A stretch of 64,000 bases of DNA from Rhodococcus ruber NBRC 15591. Lineage in GTDB: Bacteria > Actinomycetota > Actinomycetes > Mycobacteriales > Mycobacteriaceae. Shown one piece after another: positions 8,753 through 18,691 of this stretch. The notes under the pieces were generated by a model. That model was not told the origin of the DNA, ran no database searches, and saw only the letters and a program-made list of their open reading frames with translations. The translations under genes were made by a program, and so were the position numbers. How positions within the stretch are numbered: the first letter of the stretch is position 1; the number at the start of each line of letters is the position of its first letter. The stretch lies in the NCBI RefSeq assembly GCF_001894945.1, contig NZ_BCXE01000023.1, positions 124,001 through 188,000 of the forward strand, given 5' to 3'.

Positions 8753-8802
8753 GAATGAGCCTTTCTGTTCGGCGGACGGAGATCGGCGCGGCCGGGTGCG
8801 GG

Positions 8803-10515
8803 TCAGTGCTGTTCGACGGTCTCGGAGACCGGCGGGACCGCCGGCTGCTCCGGCCGGGCGAGTGCATCGAGGACCGCGAGATAGGCGAACGTCATGGCCG
8901 GGCCGATCGTGGCGCCCGGGCCGGCGTAGGTGTGGCCCATGACGGGACCGCTGGCATTGCCGGCCGCGTAGAGGCCCTCGATCACGGTCCCGTCCTCGCG
9001 CAGGACCCGGGCGTCGGCGTCGGTGCGCAGGCCACCCTTGGTGCCTAGATCGCCGGGCACCACCTTGATCGCGTAGAAGGGGGCTTTGTCGATGACGCCG
9101 AGACTCGGGTTGGGCTTGTTGCGCGGGTCGCCGTAGTAGTGGTCGTAGCCCGATTCCCCGCGCCCGAAGTCCTCGTCCCGGCCCGCCCGGGCGAAACCGT
9201 TGAAGCGTTCCACCGTCGCGGTGAGGGCGGCGGCCGGAACCCCGATCTTCCCGGCGAGCTCGGCGATCGAGCCGGCGCGGACGACGACACCCGCCTTCAG
9301 CCAGCGCTTGGGGAAGGGGCTGCGGGGCGTGATGCCGGCGAAGGTGTAGCGGTTGCGGTAGCGCTGGTCGAGGATCATCCAGCACGGGATGTTCTCGCCG
9401 GGCCCGTCGCCCCGGCCGTGCCGACCGCCGTACATGGCGTGCACCGCTTCGACGTACGGGGCGGATTCGTTGACGAAGCGCCGGCCCGCCGCGTTGACCA
9501 TCATCGAGCCCGGCAGGCTGCGCTCGGACAGGGCGAACCACGGGCCGCCGGTGAGCGGGAAGGACGGGCCCCACCAGGCGTCGTCCATGAAATCGACGGC
9601 GGCGCCGAGGGACTGGCCCGCGCGGATGCCGTCCCCGGTGTTGGCCTTCGCGCCGACGGTCCACTCGGTGCCGATCGGCGCGCGCTGGTACTGCGTGCGC
9701 ATCTGCTCGTTGTGTTCGAAACCGCCGGAGGCGATCACGACGCCGCGGCGGGCCCGGACGGTGCGCTGCTGTCCGTCCGACTCGACCCGCACACCGCGCA
9801 CCACCCCGTCCTCGACGACGAGGTCCGTCAAAGCGGTGTTCAGCAGCAGCGGTACTCCGGCGTCACGCAGACCCATGCGGAGTCCGGCCATGAGTGCCTG
9901 GCCGCGGACCAGCAGGTGCCTTCTGCGGGCCCGCGCCCACAGGTACCGCACGCCGACCTTCGCGGCGCGGACCGGCCCGCGGGGATTGCGCATGAGCAGG
10001 TTGAGCCACTTGTAGTCGGCCTGGGTGATGACGAAGTTGGGTGGGCCCTTGACATAGTCGGGTTCGAGCAGGGCGAGGTCGTCGCCGAGTCGCTTGCCGT
10101 CGAACGGCTTCGGTTCGACGGACCGCCCGCCGAGCCGGCCGCCGGGGGCCTCGGGGTAGTAGTCGGAGTAGCCCGGCACCCACTGCAGTTCCAGGGCGCT
10201 GTGCTCCAGGACGAAGGACAGCATCTCGGGCCCGCGGTCGATGTAGGTGTCGATCTTGTCGGCGGGCACCACGTCGCCGATGATGCTGTGCAGGTAGGTG
10301 CGGGCCGCCTCCGGGGTGTCGGTGACGCCCGCCGCCCCGAGGACCTCGTTGTTCGGAATCCACACCCCGCCGCCCGAGCGCGCACTCGAACCGCCGTAGT
10401 GCGGTGCCTTCTCGACCAGGACGACGCTCGCGCCCCGGTGCGCGGCGGTCAGCGCGGCGGTCATTCCGCCGGCGCCGCTGCCGACGACGACGATGTCGTA
10501 TTCCTGCTTGATCAT
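8803..10515 (-). CDS. kstD: 3-ketosteroid delta-1-dehydrogenase
   Basis: A 570-residue flavoprotein that puts the 1,2 double bond into ring A of 3-ketosteroids. GSGAGG at residues 12-17 is the FAD dinucleotide-binding loop. TYAGPG near the C-terminus provides the conserved Tyr530 and Gly534 pair that enolises the 3-keto group in this family. The length matches mycobacterial KstD and Rhodococcus KstD2. ATG 10515 is seven bases after TAACGT, suggesting a leaderless transcript with the KstR-type box over the start region. It is divergent from hsaE. Confidence 0.93.
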   Translation of the reverse strand: MIKQEYDIVVVGSGAGGMTAALTAAHRGASVVLVEKAPHYGGSSARSGGGVWIPNNEVLGAAGVTDTPEAARTYLHSIIGDVVPADKIDTYIDRGPEMLSFVLEHSALELQWVPGYSDYYPEAPGGRLGGRSVEPKPFDGKRLGDDLALLEPDYVKGPPNFVITQADYKWLNLLMRNPRGPVRAAKVGVRYLWARARRRHLLVRGQALMAGLRMGLRDAGVPLLLNTALTDLVVEDGVVRGVRVESDGQQRTVRARRGVVIASGGFEHNEQMRTQYQRAPIGTEWTVGAKANTGDGIRAGQSLGAAVDFMDDAWWGPSFPLTGGPWFALSERSLPGSMMVNAAGRRFVNESAPYVEAVHAMYGGRHGRGDGPGENIPCWMILDQRYRNRYTFAGITPRSPFPKRWLKAGVVVRAGSIAELAGKIGVPAAALTATVERFNGFARAGRDEDFGRGESGYDHYYGDPRNKPNPSLGVIDKAPFYAIKVVPGDLGTKGGLRTDADARVLREDGTVIEGLYAAGNASGPVMGHTYAGPGATIGPAMTFAYLAVLDALARPEQPAVPPVSETVEQH

Positions 10516-10516
10516 G

Positions 10517-10530
10517 TAGAACACGTTATA
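10517..10530. promoter_or_regulatory. KstR-type operator between kstD and hsaE
   Basis: TAGAACACGTTATA matches the published KstR consensus TNNAACNNGTTNNA at every fixed position. It lies one base upstream of the kstD start codon and upstream of the hsaEGF operon, so it can govern both divergent units. KstR is derepressed by CoA-activated sterol metabolites in related species. Confidence 0.88.
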
Positions 10531-10645
10531 GAATGATGGCGCGGTGAGTCCATCCCTTCTGCCAGGAAGATCACCCGCACACCACGCGTCGAACGGAAAC
10601 AGGTTGCAGAACATGCCGGTCGCCGGTGAACAGGAAGGAACCGCA

Positions 10646-11431
10646 ATGCTGCCGACGCAACTGCGCACCCGGCTGGCGGACGAGCTCGAGGCCGCCGAGC
10701 GCGACCGTACCCCCGTCGACCCGCTCGTGGCCCGGCATCCCGACATCGACGTCGTCGACGCCTACGAGATCCAGCTGATCAACATCCGGCGTCGCCTCGC
10801 GGCCGGTGCTCGCGTGGTCGGCCACAAGGTGGGGCTGTCGTCCCTGGCCATGCAGCAGATGATGGGTGTGGACGAGCCCGACTACGGTCATCTGCTCGAC
10901 GACATGCAGGTCTTCGAGGACCGGCCCGTCGACACCTCGCGGTACTGCTTCCCGCGGGTGGAGGTCGAGGTGGCCTTCGTGCTCGGCAAGGACCTGCCCG
11001 GGGCGGACTGCGCCGAGAACGACGTCCTCGATGCCACCGTCGCGTTCGCGCCGTCCATCGAACTGATCGACAGCCGGATCAAGGACTGGAAGATCGGCCT
11101 CGCGGACACCATCGCCGACAATGCCTCGTCTGCCGGCTGGGTGCTCGGCACGCAGCGGGTCGCGCCGTCCGATATCGACATCAAGGGCATCGACGCGGTG
11201 CTCACCCGCAACGGCGAGCGGATCGCCGAGGGACGCAGCGACGCGGTGCTCGGCAATCCCGTCACCGCGGTCGCGTGGCTCGCCCGCAAGGTCGACAGTT
11301 TCGGGGTGCGGCTGAAGGCGGGCGACATCGTCCTGCCCGGTTCGTGCACGCGGGCGATCGATGCGCGCCCCGGCGACGAGTTCCACGCCGAGTTCGCGGG
11401 ACTGGGCTCCGTCTCGCTCACGTTCTCGTGA
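10646..11431 (+). CDS. hsaE: 2-hydroxyhexa-2,4-dienoate hydratase
   Basis: A 261-residue member of the MhpD/TesE hydratase family. It adds water to the 2-hydroxyhexa-2,4-dienoate released by HsaD, giving 4-hydroxy-2-oxohexanoate. Family features include [11 protein letters not shown], the acidic metal-binding stretch [11 protein letters not shown] and the C-terminal [13 protein letters not shown]. The ATG at 10646 has AGGAAGGAA upstream; a longer frame opening at 10544 lacks a ribosome-binding site. It is first in the hsaE-hsaG-hsaF operon, the same order as Rv3536c-Rv3534c of M. tuberculosis. Confidence 0.93.
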   Translation: MLPTQLRTRLADELEAAERDRTPVDPLVARHPDIDVVDAYEIQLINIRRRLAAGARVVGHKVGLSSLAMQQMMGVDEPDYGHLLDDMQVFEDRPVDTSRYCFPRVEVEVAFVLGKDLPGADCAENDVLDATVAFAPSIELIDSRIKDWKIGLADTIADNASSAGWVLGTQRVAPSDIDIKGIDAVLTRNGERIAEGRSDAVLGNPVTAVAWLARKVDSFGVRLKAGDIVLPGSCTRAIDARPGDEFHAEFAGLGSVSLTFS

Positions 11432-11460
11432 CCACCCGGTCCCGACTACAAGGAGAAACC

Positions 11461-12390
11461 ATGGCCAAGGCACGTGTCGCAATCGTCGGGTCGGGCAACA
11501 TCAGCACCGACCTGCTCTACAAGCTGCAACGCTCGGATGTGCTCGAGCCTCGCTGGATGATCGGTATCGACCCCGCGAGCGAGGGACTCGCCCGCGCCCG
11601 CACGCTCGGCCTGGAGACGTCGGCCGAGGGGATCGACTGGTTGCTCGCGCAGCCGGAGAAGCCGGACCTGGTGTTCGAGGCGACGTCCGCATACGTGCAC
11701 CGGGAGGCCGCACCGAGGTACGAGGCGGCCGGCATCCGGGCGATCGATCTCACCCCCGCGGCCGTCGGACCGGCCGTCGTGCCACCCGCGAACCTCGGTG
11801 CGCACCTGGACGTGCCCAACGTCAACATGATCACCTGCGGCGGCCAGGCCACCATCCCGATCGTGCACGCCGTCTCCCGCGTGGTGGACGTGCCCTACGC
11901 CGAGATCGTGGCGTCGGTGGCGTCGGTATCCGCCGGTCCGGGCACCCGCGCCAACATCGACGAGTTCACCAAGACCACCAGCCGGGGCATCGAGACCATC
12001 GGCGGTGCCCGCAGAGGCAAGGCGATCATCGTCCTCAATCCGGCGGACCCGCCGATGATCATGCGCGACACCATCTTCTGTGCCATCCCCGAGGGCGCCG
12101 ACCGGGACGCGATCGCCGAATCCATCCACCGCGTCGTCGCCGACGTGCAGCAGTACGTGCCCGGCTACCGTCTGCTCAACGAACCGCAGTTCGACGATCC
12201 GACCGTCGTGTCCGGCGGGCACGCCACCGTCACCACCTTCGTCGAGGTCGAGGGCGCCGGCGACTTCCTGCCGCCGTACGCCGGCAACCTCGACATCATG
12301 ACCGCGGCCGCCACCAAGGTGGGCGAGGAGATCGCCCGCGCACTCCTCTCGGCGGACGCCCTCCCCTCGAACACCTCCGTGAAGGCGTGA
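11461..12390 (+). CDS. hsaG: Acylating acetaldehyde/propanal dehydrogenase
   Basis: A 309-residue enzyme converting the propanal channelled from HsaF to propionyl-CoA with NAD+ and Co[11 protein letters not shown] near the N-terminus is the Rossmann nucleotide loop, and NMITCGGQA contains the catalytic Cys126. Length is normal. AAGGAGA precedes the ATG. It should form the usual aldolase-dehydrogenase complex with the gene immediately downstream. Confidence 0.94.
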   Translation: MAKARVAIVGSGNISTDLLYKLQRSDVLEPRWMIGIDPASEGLARARTLGLETSAEGIDWLLAQPEKPDLVFEATSAYVHREAAPRYEAAGIRAIDLTPAAVGPAVVPPANLGAHLDVPNVNMITCGGQATIPIVHAVSRVVDVPYAEIVASVASVSAGPGTRANIDEFTKTTSRGIETIGGARRGKAIIVLNPADPPMIMRDTIFCAIPEGADRDAIAESIHRVVADVQQYVPGYRLLNEPQFDDPTVVSGGHATVTTFVEVEGAGDFLPPYAGNLDIMTAAATKVGEEIARALLSADALPSNTSVKA

Positions 12391-12395
12391 ATCCG

Positions 12396-13454
12396 ATGAC
12401 CGCTACCGACCGCCGCGACGACATCTTCTTCGAACCGTCGTGGGACATCCGCGTGACCGACACGTCGCTGCGCGACGGCTCCCACCACAAGCGTCACCAG
12501 TTCGACCGGGAGGAGGTGCGTGCCGTCGTCGCCGCCCTCGACCTCTCGGGCGTCCCCGTCATCGAGGTCACCCACGGCGACGGTCTCGGGGGCTCGTCGT
12601 TCAACTACGGGTTCTCGAAGGTGCCCGAGCAGGAACTGATCAAGATCGCCGTCGACACCGCCCAGCACGCGAAGATCGCGTTCCTCATGCTCCCCGGTGT
12701 CGGCATCAAGGAGGACATCGTCGAGGCGCAGGACAACGGCGCCTCGATCTGCCGCATCGCCACGCACTGCACCGAGGCCGACGTGTCCGTCCAGCACTTC
12801 GGGCTCGCCCGCGAGCGCGGACTCGAGACCGTGGGCTTCCTGATGATGGCGCACACCGTCACCCCGGAGAAGCTCGCCGAGCAGGCCCGCATCATGGCCG
12901 ACGCCGGCTGCCAGTGCGTGTACGTCGTGGACTCGGCCGGCGCGCTCGTCCTCGAACAGGTCACCGAGCGCGTCGAGGCGCTCGTCGCCGAGCTCGGCTC
13001 CGACGCACAGGTCGGATTCCACGGACATGAGAATCTCGGCCTGGGCGTGGCGAATTCGATCGCCGCGGTCCGCGCGGGTGCCAGGCAGATCGACGGGTCG
13101 GCCCGCCGGTTCGGCGCGGGTGCCGGCAACACCCCGGTCGAGGCGTTCGTCGGGGTGTGCGACAAGGTGGGGATCAAGACCGGCATCGACTTCTTCGCGA
13201 TCGCCGACGCCGCGGAGGACGTCGTGCGCCCGGTGATGCCCGCCGAATGCCTCCTCGACCGTCAGGCCCTGATGATGGGCTACGCCGGGGTGTACTCGAG
13301 CTTCCTGCGCCACGCCGAGCGCCAGGCCGAGCGGTACGGGGTCTCCGCCGCGGAACTGCTGGTGCGGGCGGGCAAGCGCAAGCTCATCGGTGGCCAGGAG
13401 GACCAGTTGATCGACATCGCCCTCGAACTCCAGCGCGAGCAGCAGTCCGCCTGA
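12396..13454 (+). CDS. hsaF: 4-hydroxy-2-oxohexanoate aldolase
   Basis: A 352-residue DmpG/MhpE-type class II aldolase with an N-terminal HMGL-like barrel. [18 protein letters not shown] carries the conserved Arg and metal-ligand region, and GFHGHENLG holds the two later metal-binding histidines. It cleaves 4-hydroxy-2-oxohexanoate to pyruvate and propanal, which passes to HsaG. ATG 12396 is five bases after the hsaG stop. The operon ends at the long hairpin at 13502-13548. Confidence 0.94.
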   Translation: MTATDRRDDIFFEPSWDIRVTDTSLRDGSHHKRHQFDREEVRAVVAALDLSGVPVIEVTHGDGLGGSSFNYGFSKVPEQELIKIAVDTAQHAKIAFLMLPGVGIKEDIVEAQDNGASICRIATHCTEADVSVQHFGLARERGLETVGFLMMAHTVTPEKLAEQARIMADAGCQCVYVVDSAGALVLEQVTERVEALVAELGSDAQVGFHGHENLGLGVANSIAAVRAGARQIDGSARRFGAGAGNTPVEAFVGVCDKVGIKTGIDFFAIADAAEDVVRPVMPAECLLDRQALMMGYAGVYSSFLRHAERQAERYGVSAAELLVRAGKRKLIGGQEDQLIDIALELQREQQSA

Positions 13455-13501
13455 CCGACCGCCTGCCCGACCCCCGACCGACCCCCCGCCCGCCTGCCCG
13501 A

Positions 13502-13548
13502 CCGAATGTCACATCGCGTCGATCCGATCGACGCGATGTGACATTCGG
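13502..13548. terminator. Perfect 22-bp-stem hairpin (family A) between convergent genes
   Basis: The arms CCGAATGTCACATCGCGTCG(AT) and their exact complement are separated by three bases. The hairpin lies between hsaF and the convergent response regulator gene, so it is probably a bidirectional terminator. Its right arm shares a 23-base identical stretch with the hairpin at 61793-61843. Confidence 0.75.
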
Positions 13549-13591
13549 CCCCCCGGGGGGCGCGTCGCTGCGCTCACAGGCAGGGGATCGC

Positions 13592-14278
13592 TCACGGCTT
13601 CACGAGTCCTGTTCGGTAGGCGATGACGACCAGTTGCGCGCGGTCGCGAGCCCCGAGTTTCACCATGGCATGGCTGACGTGGGTACGGGCGGTGGCCGGG
13701 CTGAGGCAGAGTTCGGCGCCGATCTCCTTGTTGCTCATGCCCATACCTACGAGCGTCAGGACCTCACGTTCCCGGTCGGTGAGAACCTCGAGCCGACGAT
13801 CGGCGGCCTTGTCAGCGGTGCGCTGTGCGGTGAACTGGGCGATGAGTCGGCGCGTGATGCGCGGTGCGAGCAGAGCCTCTCCGGCGGCGATCACGCGGAT
13901 ACCGTGCAGGAGCTCGGCGGGGCCGGCGTCCTTGAGCAGGAAGCCGCTGGCGCCGGCCTGCAAGCCTTCGAAGACGTAGGCGTCGGTGTCGTAGGTGGTC
14001 AGGATGAGGATGCGTACGTGCTGGAGCCCGGGGGTGGTGGTGATCTGCCGGGTGGCCTCGATGCCGTCCATCTTCGGCATCCGGATATCCATGAGGACGA
14101 CGTCCGGGCGCACGGCGCGGGCCTGCTCCACGGCCTCGGCGCCGGTTGCGGCTTCCCCGACCACCGTGATGCCGTCCTCGACCTCGAGCAGGATCCTGAA
14201 ACCGGACCGCACGAGATGCTCGTCGTCTACGAGCAGGACCTTGATGGGGGCGTCGGGGCCGGAGGCGCCCGGGTTCAT
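13592..14278 (-). CDS. NarL/FixJ-family response regulator
   Basis: A 228-residue regulator with a receiver domain (VLLVDDE at 14-20, phosphoacceptor Asp64 in LMDIRMP, LTTYDTD, and Lys in LLKDA) and a C-terminal LuxR-type helix-turn-helix (LTDREREVLTLVGMGMSNKEIG). ATG 14278 overlaps the stop of the kinase gene as ATGA, indicating translational coupling. Its output genes are not evident from the window. It sits in a non-steroid block between hsaF and selO. Confidence 0.92.
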   Translation of the reverse strand: MNPGASGPDAPIKVLLVDDEHLVRSGFRILLEVEDGITVVGEAATGAEAVEQARAVRPDVVLMDIRMPKMDGIEATRQITTTPGLQHVRILILTTYDTDAYVFEGLQAGASGFLLKDAGPAELLHGIRVIAAGEALLAPRITRRLIAQFTAQRTADKAADRRLEVLTDREREVLTLVGMGMSNKEIGAELCLSPATARTHVSHAMVKLGARDRAQLVVIAYRTGLVKP

Positions 14279-15516
14279 GCGTTCACCGTTCCGGTCGGGG
14301 CCAAGGGCAGCCGGGCGGTGACGGCGAAGCCACCGCCCGGGAGCGGACCGGCGTCGAAGTCTCCGCCCAGGAGCTGGCAACGCTCGCGCATTCCCACGAT
14401 CCCGTGTCCGCGTGTGCCCGTGCCGGCGAACCCACCGTCGGCACGGTCGGCTGCTTCCTCGGTGTCCCCACCGATGCGCGGGCCGTCGTTCGTCACGCGG
14501 ACTTCCACGGCGTCGGGGCCGTAGTCGAGTACGACCGCGACCCGGGTCGGGCCGACGTGGCGAATCACATTGGTGATCGACTCCTGCAGGATCCGGTACA
14601 CGGCGCTGCCGACCGCGCCGGGTACGGGCGGCGGGGGTGAGATCGTCTCCAACTCGACGTCGAGCCCGGCGTCGCGCGCCCTGGCGGTGAGTTCGCCGAC
14701 CTGCGCGAGGCCCGGCGGCGGGAGGCGGTCGTCGCGGTCGTCGCGAAGGACTCCGAGGATGGCCCGCATCTCCTGCAGTGCCCGGGAACTGGTCTGCTCG
14801 ATGGCCTCGAGCGTCCGGCGTGCTTGTTCGGGTCGCTTGTCCAGCACGTGCGCGGTGACCCCGGATTGCACGTTGATGACGGCGATGGCGTGCGCGACGG
14901 TGTCGTGGACCTCGCGTGCGATCCTGAGCCGTTCCTCGTCGACCCGGGCGCGTGCTTCGTCCTCACGAGAGCGTTCTGCCAGTTCGGCGCGCTCGAGCGC
15001 TTCCTCCGCGATGACTCTCCTCGAGCGGACGCTCTCCCCGAGGGCGGCACTCATGCCCGCGGCGCCGATCCGGAAGTACACCCAGCCGACCGCGGCGGGG
15101 GGCTCGATGTCGGCCGCGGCGAGCAGCCACACCGCGGACAGTGCTGCAATGCCGACCCCGGCCACCACCAGCGAGCGACGTCCGTCGCCGCGGGCGGTGA
15201 GGGTGTAGAGGGCCACGAACAGGCCCAGCCATGTGGGACCGTCCGGGAAATCGAGCGCGTAGTACACCATGCTCGCGAGCGCGGTCACGACGAACACTGC
15301 GACGGGACGGCGGCGGCGCCAGACCAGGACCGCGCCGCCGGTGACCAAGAGGAGGTAGCCGAGATTCCCGAGGCCGGACAGCGGGCGCAGCACGGCCTCC
15401 GGTTCCCCGCTGTTGCGGACGACGGTGCCCTGGACCTGCATCACCGTGATGAACACCGCCAGGAGCACATCCTGCGCCCAGGCGGGCGGGCGGAACAACG
15501 TGACGCGCTCCTGCAT
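14275..15516 (-). CDS. NarL-type sensor histidine kinase
   Basis: A 413-residue membrane kinase. Several hydrophobic segments span about residues 15-155, followed by a coiled-coil linker. The HisKA_3 box EVHDTVAHA contains phosphoacceptor His204, and a C-terminal HATPase shows NVIRHVG, RVTNDGP and GHGIVGMRER. No periplasmic sensory domain is visible, so it may sense the membrane or envelope. It pairs with the overlapping response regulator. The start is the ATG at 15516; the open frame continues 86 codons upstream without typical coding character. Confidence 0.9.
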   Translation of the reverse strand: MQERVTLFRPPAWAQDVLLAVFITVMQVQGTVVRNSGEPEAVLRPLSGLGNLGYLLLVTGGAVLVWRRRRPVAVFVVTALASMVYYALDFPDGPTWLGLFVALYTLTARGDGRRSLVVAGVGIAALSAVWLLAAADIEPPAAVGWVYFRIGAAGMSAALGESVRSRRVIAEEALERAELAERSREDEARARVDEERLRIAREVHDTVAHAIAVINVQSGVTAHVLDKRPEQARRTLEAIEQTSSRALQEMRAILGVLRDDRDDRLPPPGLAQVGELTARARDAGLDVELETISPPPPVPGAVGSAVYRILQESITNVIRHVGPTRVAVVLDYGPDAVEVRVTNDGPRIGGDTEEAADRADGGFAGTGTRGHGIVGMRERCQLLGGDFDAGPLPGGGFAVTARLPLAPTGTVNA

Positions 15517-15734
15517 GGCGCGATCATATGGCTCCGGGCCGGGATGACAACTCCCCCGAACTGCGCAACCGCCTACGTCGAGGAGCGTGGTTGCGGGTGA
15601 GCGACCTACGTCGAACTCCGTATCCGCTGCCGCCCGCCGCCCGAGGACACCGCGTTGCCGAGACACGACGATCGAGTGCGTCCGCTCAGCGACGGAGGCC
15701 TCCGGTAGCCGTCGTTCGACCGAAAGGATCCGCA

Positions 15735-16130
15735 ATGCCTGTCCTCGACTTGCTTGCCGCACCGGCGACGACACAGGTCGTCGTTCTCGCTGCCGGCTAC
15801 GAACTCGGCGTCGGACGAGCCGTGCCCACAGCGGCAGCCGTACTGGGGTTGATCAGCGCCGTCGCCGGGGGGCTGGCCCTGGCCCGATCCCGCCGGCCCG
15901 GCACCGGACCAGCCCGGACGATCGTGGCCGTGGTGCTGGGGCCGCTCAGCGTGATCGCCGGTGGAGTACACGGGGTCAACGCCGCCGGGGGCCTCGGCAC
16001 CGGCAACGGGCTCGCCGGCGCCGTCGTCGCCGTGGCGCTGGGACTGACCGGCACGGTCCTCGGCGGGCTCGCTCTGGCTCGCGCTCGTCGCCGCTCCGGA
16101 CACGGCTCCGGTCCCGCGCCCGCGTCGTGA
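15735..16130 (+). CDS. Small DUF6223-like membrane protein
   Basis: The 131-residue protein has four hydrophobic segments (for example AAAVLGLISAVAGGLALA and GAVVAVALGLTGTVLGGLALA) and two similar halves each ending in GGLALAR. This resembles the uncharacterised DUF6223 family. AAAGGA precedes the ATG. It is divergent from the histidine kinase gene, so it may be a target or accessory of that system. Function unknown. Confidence 0.65.
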   Translation: MPVLDLLAAPATTQVVVLAAGYELGVGRAVPTAAAVLGLISAVAGGLALARSRRPGTGPARTIVAVVLGPLSVIAGGVHGVNAAGGLGTGNGLAGAVVAVALGLTGTVLGGLALARARRRSGHGSGPAPAS

Positions 16131-16405
16131 GCGCCCGACCGGTCCGCCGGCGCGGGGTGCTGCGCAGTGACCCGGCGTCGCCCCCAACCGGCAGCCCCCG
16201 TCTGCGTTCGCGGCGCACCCCTCTGATTGCAGGCCCGCTGCTCACGCGGTGGGCCATGCCGACCGGCGCCGCCCCCGCGGGGTGACGAGCCCTTGCAGGC
16301 GAGTGCGGTGGGGCCTCGAGGTCCGGCGACGTCGGGCACCGGGCGGCCGGGTGTGTTCCCGGTCGTGAGCGGCGGGACAGGGTTGGGTGTGGTTACCCTC
16401 GACTG

Positions 16406-17914
16406 ATGGCTGCATTCCCGGAGTCCACGGTGAGCACGAACTCGGCTGTGGCCGGCTTCGAAAGCACTTTTGCCGACGAGCTGGGTGCTCTGGCCGTGCC
16501 GTGGCAGGGTGTTCATGTTCCCGACCCGAAGTTGCTGGTGCTCAACGAGCGGCTCGCGGTGTCGCTGGGATGGGACGTGGAGGTGCTGCGGAGCGAGGCC
16601 GGGGTCGGGGTGTTGTCCGGATCGACGGCGCCGGCCGGGGCCACGCCGGTGGCGATGGCATATGCGGGCCATCAGTTCGGTGGGTACGCGCCGCTGCTCG
16701 GGGACGGCCGGGCGTTGCTGCTCGGCGAAGTGGTGGGCAGTGACGGTCGGCGGGTGGATCTGCACCTGAAGGGCTCGGGGCCCACGCCGTTCTCTCGGGG
16801 CGGTGACGGCTACGCGGTCCTCGGCCCGATGCTGCGCGAGTACCTGGTCAGCGAGGCCATGCACGCCCTCGGTATTCCCACGACGCGCGCGCTGTCGGTG
16901 GTCGCGACGGGCCGCCGCGTACGCCGGGACGGCGCACAGCCCGGTGCGGTGCTCGCCCGGGTCGCGGCCAGTCACCTGCGGGTCGGGACCTTCGAATTCG
17001 CGGCCCGACAGGAGGGAGTCCTGCAGCGGCTGGCCGACTACGCGATCGCCCGCCACTACCCGGAGGTGGCCGAGCTGCCGGCGACGGGGGAGGGCAGTCG
17101 CTACCTGGCATTCTTCGAGGCGGTGGTCGAGGCACAGGCAGCACTGGTGGCGCAGTGGACGCTCACCGGCTTCGTGCACGGGGTGATGAACACCGACAAC
17201 ACGACCATTTCGGGACAGACCATCGACTACGGTCCGTGCGCCTTCCTCGATGCGTTCGCCCCCGCGGCGGTGTTCAGTTCGATCGATCACGGCGGCCGCT
17301 ACGCGTTCGGCAACCAGCCGGCTGTCCTGAAATGGAATCTGGCGCGCTTCGCGGAAACACTGCTGCCGCTGATCGACACGACGCCGGAGAATGCGATCGG
17401 CGCGGTATCGGCAGTCCTCGACACCTTCGAGGAGCGGTACGAGGGTCACTACGCCGCCGGGATGGCGGCCAAACTCGGGGCGGCGGGCACACTCCTCGAC
17501 CGTGCGCTCGTCGACGACCTGCTGAGGCTGATGGCCGGGCACGGCGCCGACTGGACGGGCAGCTTCCGTGCGCTCGCGGACGAACTGCGGGGACATTCGA
17601 CGCCGTTGCATGCCCTGATTCCCCGCGAGCGTATGGGGCCCTGGGTGCAGCGCTGGCGCGGCGCACTGACCGCACAGGGGCGCGAGGCGGTGGCGACCGC
17701 GGACGCGATGGACCGGGTGAACCCGCTGTACATCCCGCGCAATCATCAGCTCGATGCCGCGTTGCGAGCCGCGACCGACGGAGAGTTCGCCCCGTTCGAG
17801 AAGCTGCTCGACGTCGTCACGCATCCGTTCGACCGTCGCGACGAATGGTCCGACTACACCACCCCTGCCCCGCCGTCGTTCAGCGCAACCTTCCGAACCT
17901 TCTGCGGCACCTGA
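16406..17914 (+). CDS. selO: SelO protein adenylyltransferase (YdiU family)
   Basis: A 502-residue pseudokinase-fold enzyme that AMPylates protein hydroxyl side chains and is linked to redox stress in other organisms. Family blocks include AMAYAGHQFGGY, LHLKGSGPTPFSRGGDG, HGVMNTDN and DYGPCAFLD. The C-terminal FCGT carries a cysteine where eukaryotic SelO has selenocysteine. TACCCT lies six bases before the ATG and no ribosome-binding site is visible, so translation is probably leaderless. It has no obvious functional link to its neighbours. Confidence 0.93.
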   Translation: MAAFPESTVSTNSAVAGFESTFADELGALAVPWQGVHVPDPKLLVLNERLAVSLGWDVEVLRSEAGVGVLSGSTAPAGATPVAMAYAGHQFGGYAPLLGDGRALLLGEVVGSDGRRVDLHLKGSGPTPFSRGGDGYAVLGPMLREYLVSEAMHALGIPTTRALSVVATGRRVRRDGAQPGAVLARVAASHLRVGTFEFAARQEGVLQRLADYAIARHYPEVAELPATGEGSRYLAFFEAVVEAQAALVAQWTLTGFVHGVMNTDNTTISGQTIDYGPCAFLDAFAPAAVFSSIDHGGRYAFGNQPAVLKWNLARFAETLLPLIDTTPENAIGAVSAVLDTFEERYEGHYAAGMAAKLGAAGTLLDRALVDDLLRLMAGHGADWTGSFRALADELRGHSTPLHALIPRERMGPWVQRWRGALTAQGREAVATADAMDRVNPLYIPRNHQLDAALRAATDGEFAPFEKLLDVVTHPFDRRDEWSDYTTPAPPSFSATFRTFCGT

Positions 17915-18046
17915 CGCCCGAGTGCACGCCGCCGGGCGCGACTGTGTTCGTCCCGGGGACCACGTCGTCGGTGATGCGCCGACAGGAACGACGGCGGCAG
18001 ACCCGGCGGAGGCACCGCCGAGCACACGGACTCAGCTGGGGCGGGT

Positions 18047-18691
18047 TCAGCCGTCCCTCCCGGCGCCGCGGTCGGGGGCGCTCATGTCCCCGGTGCCGGG
18101 TATGCCGTCGGCGAGCGCGTAGCGCAGGTACACGGTGCCCGTCGGGCCGGCTACCGGCGGTGCGAGGAGAGTGAGGTTGGTGGGCACCGCGCCGGCGTCG
18201 AACACCTTCTTCCCGACGCCGAGCACGATCGGGTGCACCCACAGGTCGAGCCGGTCGAAGAGTTTCTCGCGCAGCAGGGTCTGGACCAGGTCCAGGCTCC
18301 CGACGACCTTGATGTGCTCGTGCCGGTCCCGGATCTCGCGCACCGCACCGGCCAGATCGGGGCCGAGCTGTGTGGATCCGGACCAGGAGAGGTCGGGCCG
18401 GCCGCGGGAGGCCACGTACTTCGGGACGCTGTTGAACAGTGTGGCGATGTCGTGGTCCTCGCCGCTGTGCTGGTGCGGCCAGTAGGCGGCGAAGATGTCG
18501 TAGGTCCGGCGGCCGAGCAGCAGGGCGTCGGTGCCGTCGTAGGCGGCCCCGATCTGCGCGCCGGTGACCTCGTCGAGCAGGGGCGCCTGCCATCCGCCGA
18601 ACGGGAATCCTTCCGGGTCTTCGTCGGGGCCGCCGGGTGCCTGTCCGACGAGGTCGAGGGTGGTGAACAGTTCGATGTCGATCAGGCCCAT
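18047..18691 (-). CDS. DHFR-like (RibD C-terminal domain) reductase
   Basis: The 214-residue protein has the RibD/dihydrofolate-reductase-like fold. TLDLVGQAPGG, LLLGRRTYDIFAAYWP, KVVGSLDLVQTLL and HPIVLGVGKKVF are the motifs typical of YwjB/YyaP-like proteins. These are NADPH-binding proteins of mostly unknown substrate. The ATG at 18691 fits the family's N-terminus; the longer open frame upstream does not look coding. Confidence 0.82.
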   Translation of the reverse strand: MGLIDIELFTTLDLVGQAPGGPDEDPEGFPFGGWQAPLLDEVTGAQIGAAYDGTDALLLGRRTYDIFAAYWPHQHSGEDHDIATLFNSVPKYVASRGRPDLSWSGSTQLGPDLAGAVREIRDRHEHIKVVGSLDLVQTLLREKLFDRLDLWVHPIVLGVGKKVFDAGAVPTNLTLLAPPVAGPTGTVYLRYALADGIPGTGDMSAPDRGAGRDG